DNA of 17,372 nucleotides, from contig JAEXYA010000005.1 in assembly GCA_023451825.1 (NCBI GenBank), positions 1-17,372 on the forward strand. The letters run 5' to 3'. This document shows, one piece after another, positions 13,800-17,372 of this stretch. The DNA is from Pseudomonadota bacterium (GTDB taxonomy: Bacteria > Pseudomonadota > Alphaproteobacteria > Rhizobiales > Xanthobacteraceae). The position numbers were made by a program, and so were the translations under genes. Each line of letters starts with the position of its first letter. Position 1 is the stretch's first letter. The notes under the pieces were generated by a model. It had not been told where the DNA came from and ran no database searches. It was given only the letters and a program-made list of their open reading frames with translations.

Positions 13800-14606
13800 A
13801 TGTTCAAGGATCTGTTTTCGCTCAAGGGCCGCGTCGCATTGGTGACCGGTGGGTCACGCGGCATCGGCAGGATGATTGCCGCCGGTTTCCTCAGCCAGGG
13901 CGCCGCCAAGGTCTATATCACCGCACGAAAAGCTGCCGCCTGCGAAGCCACGGCGAAAGAGCTGACCGATGCCTATGACGGCGAATGCATCGCCTTGCCG
14001 ATCGATATCTCCACCATGACCGGCATCGAGATGCTCGCGACCGAGATCAAGAAGCGCGAGCCGAAGCTCGACATCCTCGTCAACAATGCCGGCGCCGCCT
14101 GGGGCGCGGACTTCGACGAGTTTCCCGAAAGCGGCTGGGACAAGGTGATGACGCTGAACGTCAAGGCACCGTTCTTCCTCACCAAGGCGCTGGCCGCACC
14201 GCTGCGCGCAGCGGGCTCGGCACAGCAGCCGGCCAAGGTGATCAACATCGCCTCCATCGACGGCATCTTCGTCAATCCGCTCGAGACCTATTCCTATGCC
14301 GCGAGCAAATCCGGCCTGATCCATCTGACGCGACGCATGGCGGCAAAACTGATCAAGGATCACGTGGTTGTCACTGCCATCGCGCCGGGTCCGTTCCAGT
14401 CCGACATGAACAAGACTGCGCGCGACCATGCGGATGACGTTGCGACCAAGGTGCCGGCAGGACGCATCGGCACCGACGAGGACATGGCCGGCACGGCGAT
14501 CTATCTCGCATCGCGCGCGGGAGATTATGTGGTCGGCACCACGCTCGCCGTTGATGGCGGGATCGTCTACGCCAATCCGGGGATCGCAGGCGCGGGTTGG
14601 GATTGA
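13800..14606 (+). CDS. Short-chain dehydrogenase/reductase, RhlG-like
   Basis: A 268-aa classical SDR. The cofactor motif is TGGSRGIG (16-23), with Arg43 in ITARK favouring NADPH. NNAG is at 95-98. The catalytic set is Ser152 (IASIDG), Tyr166 and Lys170 (YSYAASK). The C-terminal GDYVVGTTLAVDGG is typical of substrate-pocket closure. From memory the sequence resembles Pseudomonas RhlG, an NADPH-dependent 3-ketoacyl reductase (VNNAGxxWGA, SGWDKVMxLNV, MxxHxA-type region), but the true substrate is unknown. ATG 13800 follows GGGAGG (13790-13795). The gene has a palindromic repeat upstream and another 14 nt after its stop, and appears monocistronic. Confidence 0.9.
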   Translation: MFKDLFSLKGRVALVTGGSRGIGRMIAAGFLSQGAAKVYITARKAAACEATAKELTDAYDGECIALPIDISTMTGIEMLATEIKKREPKLDILVNNAGAAWGADFDEFPESGWDKVMTLNVKAPFFLTKALAAPLRAAGSAQQPAKVINIASIDGIFVNPLETYSYAASKSGLIHLTRRMAAKLIKDHVVVTAIAPGPFQSDMNKTARDHADDVATKVPAGRIGTDEDMAGTAIYLASRAGDYVVGTTLAVDGGIVYANPGIAGAGWD

Positions 14607-14617
14607 GGCTGGCCTCG

Positions 14618-14730
14618 CGGCCGTAGGATGGGTTGAGCGAAGCGATACCCATCACAACAGGCGCCGGTGGATGTGGTGATGGGTATCACTCCGGCGCTAT
14701 CGCGCCTGCGCTCAACCCATCCTACGGCCG
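14618..14730 (+). repeat. Palindromic REP-like element, copy 3 of 3
   Basis: Same family and orientation as the copies at 12677 and 13619. The outer arms extend to CGGCCGTAGG (14618-14627) and CCTACGGCCG (14721-14730). The inner arms differ: GCGATACCCATCAC on the left and GTGATGGGTATCAC on the right, in place of the GAAAACCC/GGGTTTTC of the other two copies. Both arms have changed together, so the stem is kept. The side hairpin is GGCGC-TATC-GCGCC. It lies 11 nt after the SDR stop and probably forms the end of that transcript, insulating the hydrolase operon behind it. Confidence 0.93.
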
Positions 14731-14773
14731 ATCATGTTTTGAGCAGCGGTGAACGCAGCCTCACCCGCTCATT

Positions 14774-14862
14774 TTGTGTGCAGTGACGTCACTGCCATTT
14801 AACTCCCTGAATCAAAACGCTTTGCATTTCAGGCCTAAAGCAATCGACCCAATTGCACACAA
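14774..14862. repeat. 9-bp inverted repeat framing the hydrolase promoter
   Basis: TTGTGTGCA (14774-14782) and TGCACACAA (14854-14862) are exact inverted copies 71 nt apart. The first overlaps the edge of the 16-bp palindrome and the second ends directly against the -24 element. They could be paired sites for one regulator that loops the promoter DNA. Function is inferred only from position. Confidence 0.4.
14780..14795. promoter_or_regulatory. 16-bp perfect palindrome, candidate activator site
   Basis: GCAGTGACGTCACTGC is a perfect palindrome centred at 14787/14788, about 100 nt upstream of the expected start from the sigma-54 promoter at 14863-14878. That is the usual distance for an enhancer-binding protein. 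It is not a clean NtrC site (TGCAC-N7-GTGCA). A dedicated sigma-54 activator or another dimeric regulator is possible. Confidence 0.55.
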
Positions 14863-14878
14863 TGGCATGTGCCTTGCT
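14863..14878 (+). promoter_or_regulatory. Sigma-54 (RpoN) -24/-12 promoter
   Basis: TGGCATG-N4-TTGCT matches the sigma-54 consensus TGGCACG-N4-TTGCW, with the invariant GG (14864-14865) and GC (14876-14877) exactly 10 nt apart. Transcription would start near 14889, giving a leader of about 33 nt to the ATG at 14922. RpoN commonly drives nitrogen-assimilation genes, which fits an amide hydrolase plus permease. An activator ATPase bound upstream would be required. Confidence 0.72.
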
Positions 14879-14921
14879 TTGCAACCTCCGTGAGCGGTTT
14901 GCGCTCCGGGAGTTTTTGGCA

Positions 14922-15653
14922 ATGGCAGATGCGCCTCACGTCACCGTCACGGCGGAGCCCGGACCGATCGATGTGGACCTCGCGTCCACTGCTCTTCTCA
15001 TCATCGACATGCAGCGTGACTTCATGGAGCCCGGCGGCTTCGGCGAGACGCTGGGCAATGACGTCTCGCAACTCGCCCGCGCCGTTGCGCCCATCGCCGC
15101 GCTGCTGACCGCCGCGCGCGGCACCGGGATGACCGTCATCCATACCCGCGAGGGGCACCTGCCCGATCTTTCCGACGCGCCACCCGCCAAGATCGAGCGC
15201 GGTGCGCCGAGCCTGCGCATTGGCGATCCCGGCCCAATGGGACGCATCCTCATTCGCGGCGAGGCCGGCCACGACATCATCCCCGAGCTCTACCCCGTCG
15301 AAGGCGAGATCGTCATCGACAAGCCCGGCAAGGGCGCGTTCTACGCGACGACGCTCGGCGCAGACCTGAAAGCGCGCGAGATCGACACGCTGCTGGTCTG
15401 CGGCGTGACCACGGAAGTGTGCGTGAACACCACCGTGCGCGAGGCCAATGACCGCGGCTATCGCTGCATCGTCATCGCCGATGGCTGCGCGTCCTACTTT
15501 CCCGAATTTCACGAGATGGGCCTGAAGATGATCAAGGCCCAGGGCGGCATTTTCGGCTGGGTCGCCGACAGCGCCGCCGTGCTCGATGCCATCAACAATT
15601 CTGAAAGTGCAGTGGGGACTTCACACAAACGAGCGGCGGGAGCATCACGATGA
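14922..15653 (+). CDS. Cysteine hydrolase, isochorismatase superfamily
   Basis: A 243-aa cytosolic hydrolase with the superfamily triad visible: Asp29 in LLIIDMQRDF, Lys134 in IDKPGKGAF and nucleophile Cys167 in GVTTEVCVNTTVREA, preceded by the cis-peptide GVTTE. Members cleave C-N bonds of amides and ureides (nicotinamide, ureidoacrylate, biuret, N-carbamoyl compounds). The EVCV and GKGAFYATTL blocks look closer to the biuret/ureide amidohydrolases than to isochorismatases, but the substrate cannot be fixed. The frame is open to 14853, but that start would place the sigma-54 promoter inside the gene. ATG 14922 with upstream GGGAG (14908-14912) is preferred. Its stop overlaps the permease start (ATGA, 15650-15653). 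Confidence 0.88.
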   Translation: MADAPHVTVTAEPGPIDVDLASTALLIIDMQRDFMEPGGFGETLGNDVSQLARAVAPIAALLTAARGTGMTVIHTREGHLPDLSDAPPAKIERGAPSLRIGDPGPMGRILIRGEAGHDIIPELYPVEGEIVIDKPGKGAFYATTLGADLKAREIDTLLVCGVTTEVCVNTTVREANDRGYRCIVIADGCASYFPEFHEMGLKMIKAQGGIFGWVADSAAVLDAINNSESAVGTSHKRAAGASR

Positions 15654-17290
15654 CAGCGAGCGTGGGGACTGCGGGAAAGACTGACTTCAAGCCGGCCAGC
15701 TTTAAGCCAGCACTGTGGACGCCCGGCGACTGGAACGCCCTGTTCGGCTTCGGCACCAACATCCTGGTCAACATGCTGGTGCTGACGGGCCTGCTGCGTT
15801 TCGTGCTGAAGATGCCGGACTCACTCGTGTTCGGCCGCATCCTGCCGGCGCTCGGCCTGATGATGTGTCTCTCCACGCTGTACTACGCCTATCTCGCTTA
15901 CCGCCTCGCGCAGAAGACTGGCCGCAGCGATGTCTGCGCACTGCCGTCCGGCGTCAGCGTGCCGCACATGTTCATCGTCACTTTCGTGATCATGCTGCCG
16001 ATCACCATCAAGACCGGCGATCCGCTGAAAGGCTGGTCGGCCGGCCTCGTCTGGGTGTTCTTCCAGAGTTTCATCCTGATGATCGGCGGCTTCATCGCGC
16101 CGTATATCCGCAAGATCACGCCGCGCGCGGCGCTGCTTGGCACACTGGCCGGCGTCTCCGTCACCTTCATTTCCATGCGCCCTGCACTCGAAATGTATAT
16201 GACGCCGCAGATCGGCCTGGTCTGCTTCGCCATCATCATGTTGAGCTGGTTCGGCGGCGTGACCTATTTCCGAAATCTGCCGGCCGGCCTGATCGCCATC
16301 GTTGTCGGCATGATCATCGCCTGGGGTTCGAACCTGTTCGGTCTCGGCATCGGCGGGCTCAGCGTGAAAGGCGTGGGCGATGCCTTCGCCAATTTCGGCT
16401 TCTCGGTGCCGATCCGGGCTTTCAACACCGTGTTCTCCGGCTTCGAATTCCTCGGCATCATTCTCGTGACCGCCATTCCGTTCGGCATCTACGATCTCGT
16501 CGAAGCCATGGACAATGTGGAATCCGCCGAAGCCGCCGGTGACGACTATCCGACCACCCGCGTGCTCACCGCCGATGGCGTGGTGTCGCTGATCGGCTGC
16601 CTGATGGGCAACCCGTTCATCAACGCGGTCTATATCGGCCATCCCGGCTGGAAGGCGATGGGCGGCCGCATCGGCTATTCCGCCGCGACCGGCCTGATGG
16701 TGGTGGTGCTGTCGTGGTTCGGCGTCATTGCCGTACTGCTGGCACTTGTGCCCGTGGTCGCGATCTCGCCGATCCTGCTTTACATCGGCATGCTGATCGG
16801 CGCGCAGGCGTTCCAGACCACGCCGCTCAAACACGCGCCGGCCATCGTGCTGGCCTTCACGCCGCATCTCGCCGCCTGGGGCAAGCTGCAGATCGATACA
16901 ATGCTGGGCGCCACCGTCACGGCAGCGCAAGCCGCCGGGCTCGCCGTCGAGAAGGTCGGCGACGTGAAAGCCGCAGCAATCGCATCGCTGCCGCAGCAGG
17001 GCGTGCTCTATCACGGGCTTGAAGTGATGGGCGGCGGATCGATCCTCGGCGGCCTCGTGCTCGGCGCCATCGGCGTGTTCATCATCGATCGCGAATTCAG
17101 CAAGGCTGCGGCATTTGCACTCGCGGGCGCGGCGATGACCTGGTTCGGCTTCATGCATGGCGAAGCCGTCGGTTTCGGTGTTACGCCGGGCGTGGCCTTG
17201 GCTTATGTGTTGGTGGCCGCAGGCCTTTATGCGGCGGGGAAATCGGCCGTGAGCGAAGTCGCAGCGCCAGTAGCCGTTCCGGCGGAGTAA
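15650..17290 (+). CDS. NCS2/AzgA-like purine-type permease
   Basis: A 546-aa inner-membrane transporter with about 12-14 hydrophobic segments. The pattern is that of the NCS2 (nucleobase-ascorbate/AzgA-like) fold: an early ALPSGVSVPH (97-106) substrate-helix segment, then FGIYDLVEAMDNVESAEAAG (278-297), then LTADGVVSLIGCLMGNPFINAVYIGHPG (306-333) and GGRIGYSAATG (338-348). These correspond to the FDT-GTL, aDG, lGtst-YIES and GGRTG blocks of AzgA adenine/guanine permeases, but key residues differ (YIGHPG), so the solute may be another purine-like or ureide compound. It is translationally coupled to the hydrolase with GGGAG 7 nt before ATG 15650. The pair suggests uptake followed by hydrolysis for nitrogen. 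Confidence 0.85.
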   Translation: MTASVGTAGKTDFKPASFKPALWTPGDWNALFGFGTNILVNMLVLTGLLRFVLKMPDSLVFGRILPALGLMMCLSTLYYAYLAYRLAQKTGRSDVCALPSGVSVPHMFIVTFVIMLPITIKTGDPLKGWSAGLVWVFFQSFILMIGGFIAPYIRKITPRAALLGTLAGVSVTFISMRPALEMYMTPQIGLVCFAIIMLSWFGGVTYFRNLPAGLIAIVVGMIIAWGSNLFGLGIGGLSVKGVGDAFANFGFSVPIRAFNTVFSGFEFLGIILVTAIPFGIYDLVEAMDNVESAEAAGDDYPTTRVLTADGVVSLIGCLMGNPFINAVYIGHPGWKAMGGRIGYSAATGLMVVVLSWFGVIAVLLALVPVVAISPILLYIGMLIGAQAFQTTPLKHAPAIVLAFTPHLAAWGKLQIDTMLGATVTAAQAAGLAVEKVGDVKAAAIASLPQQGVLYHGLEVMGGGSILGGLVLGAIGVFIIDREFSKAAAFALAGAAMTWFGFMHGEAVGFGVTPGVALAYVLVAAGLYAAGKSAVSEVAAPVAVPAE

Positions 17291-17305
17291 ACGCACTCCG
17301 CTGTC

Positions 17306-17356
17306 ATCCCGGCGAACGCCGGGATCCATACACGCTGTCGGAGAAGCTTGCGTGTA
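17306..17356. repeat. REP-like hairpin element after the permease gene
   Basis: ATCCCGGC (17306-17313) pairs with GCCGGGAT (17318-17325) around GAAC. TACACGC (17329-17335) pairs with GCGTGTA (17350-17356). The first hairpin, with its flanking GTCATCCCGGCGAACGCC motif, is a widespread intergenic element in Alphaproteobacteria. It begins 16 nt after the permease stop and could act as the operon's 3' end. The element may continue past the window. Confidence 0.75.
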
Positions 17357-17372
17357 CTATGCTGTTCTAACC

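Noticed and set aside
12677..14730. CRISPR array
   Set aside because: There are only three long palindromic repeats about 1 kb apart with genes between them, and no cas genes or regular spacers.
14853..14921. Upstream extension of the cysteine hydrolase (23 residues)
   Set aside because: It would place the sigma-54 promoter and its start point inside the coding region; ATG 14922 has a better ribosome-binding site and fits the family N-terminus.
15821..17329. Minus-strand frame of 502 codons opposite the permease gene
   Set aside because: It is His/Asp/Glu-rich antisense of a membrane protein. Its start lies in the REP-like hairpin, which often reads as an MDPGVRRDD-type peptide.

Overview
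The window is high-GC chromosomal DNA from an alphaproteobacterium, most likely the Bradyrhizobium/Rhodopseudomonas/Afipia group. Three things point there: a GcrA-type cell-cycle regulator (a family confined to Alphaproteobacteria), GANTC (CcrM) sites upstream of it, and dispersed palindromic repeats of the kind common in that group. The genus is inferred from gene content and repeats, not from a search.

Layout. 1-351: leader/promoter region of gcrA with four GANTC sites. 352-916: gcrA and a strong intrinsic terminator. 944-1054: a palindromic repeat in the convergent gap. 1073-6446 (minus): phosphate regulon pstS-pstC-pstA-pstB-phoU-phoB, read from a three-unit Pho box at 6533-6561. 6820-7032: a second kind of dispersed repeat. 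7037-9436 (minus): a YbhN/UPF0104 membrane protein gene followed closely by phoR. 9748-11450 (minus): a BON-like/OmpA-domain envelope protein whose stop overlaps the start of a small three-helix membrane protein. 11613-12668 (plus): a polysaccharide deacetylase. 12677-14730: three same-orientation copies of a ~108-bp palindromic repeat around a CBS-CBS-BON protein (minus) and a RhlG-like SDR reductase (plus). 14763-17290 (plus): a cysteine hydrolase of the isochorismatase superfamily, translationally coupled to an NCS2/AzgA-like permease, behind a well-matched sigma-54 promoter and an upstream 16-bp perfect palindrome. The window ends in another REP-like hairpin.

How the genes work together. 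PhoR senses phosphate state through PstSCAB and PhoU and phosphorylates PhoB, which should bind the Pho box before pstS and raise the whole unit including phoB itself. A hairpin between pstS and pstC probably lets the binding protein be made in excess over the permease. The OmpA/BON protein, its small membrane partner, the deacetylase and the YbhN protein all look like envelope functions. The hydrolase-permease pair looks like a nitrogen-scavenging operon (import of a purine-like or amide-bearing compound and hydrolysis of a C-N bond) under sigma-54 control; its substrate cannot be read from sequence.

No CRISPR array, tRNA, rRNA, transposase or prophage gene was seen. The most interesting items are the sigma-54/palindrome-controlled hydrolase-permease operon, the repeat trio with a compensatory stem change, the GANTC cluster before gcrA, and the ArfA-like OmpA/BON plus small membrane protein pair.
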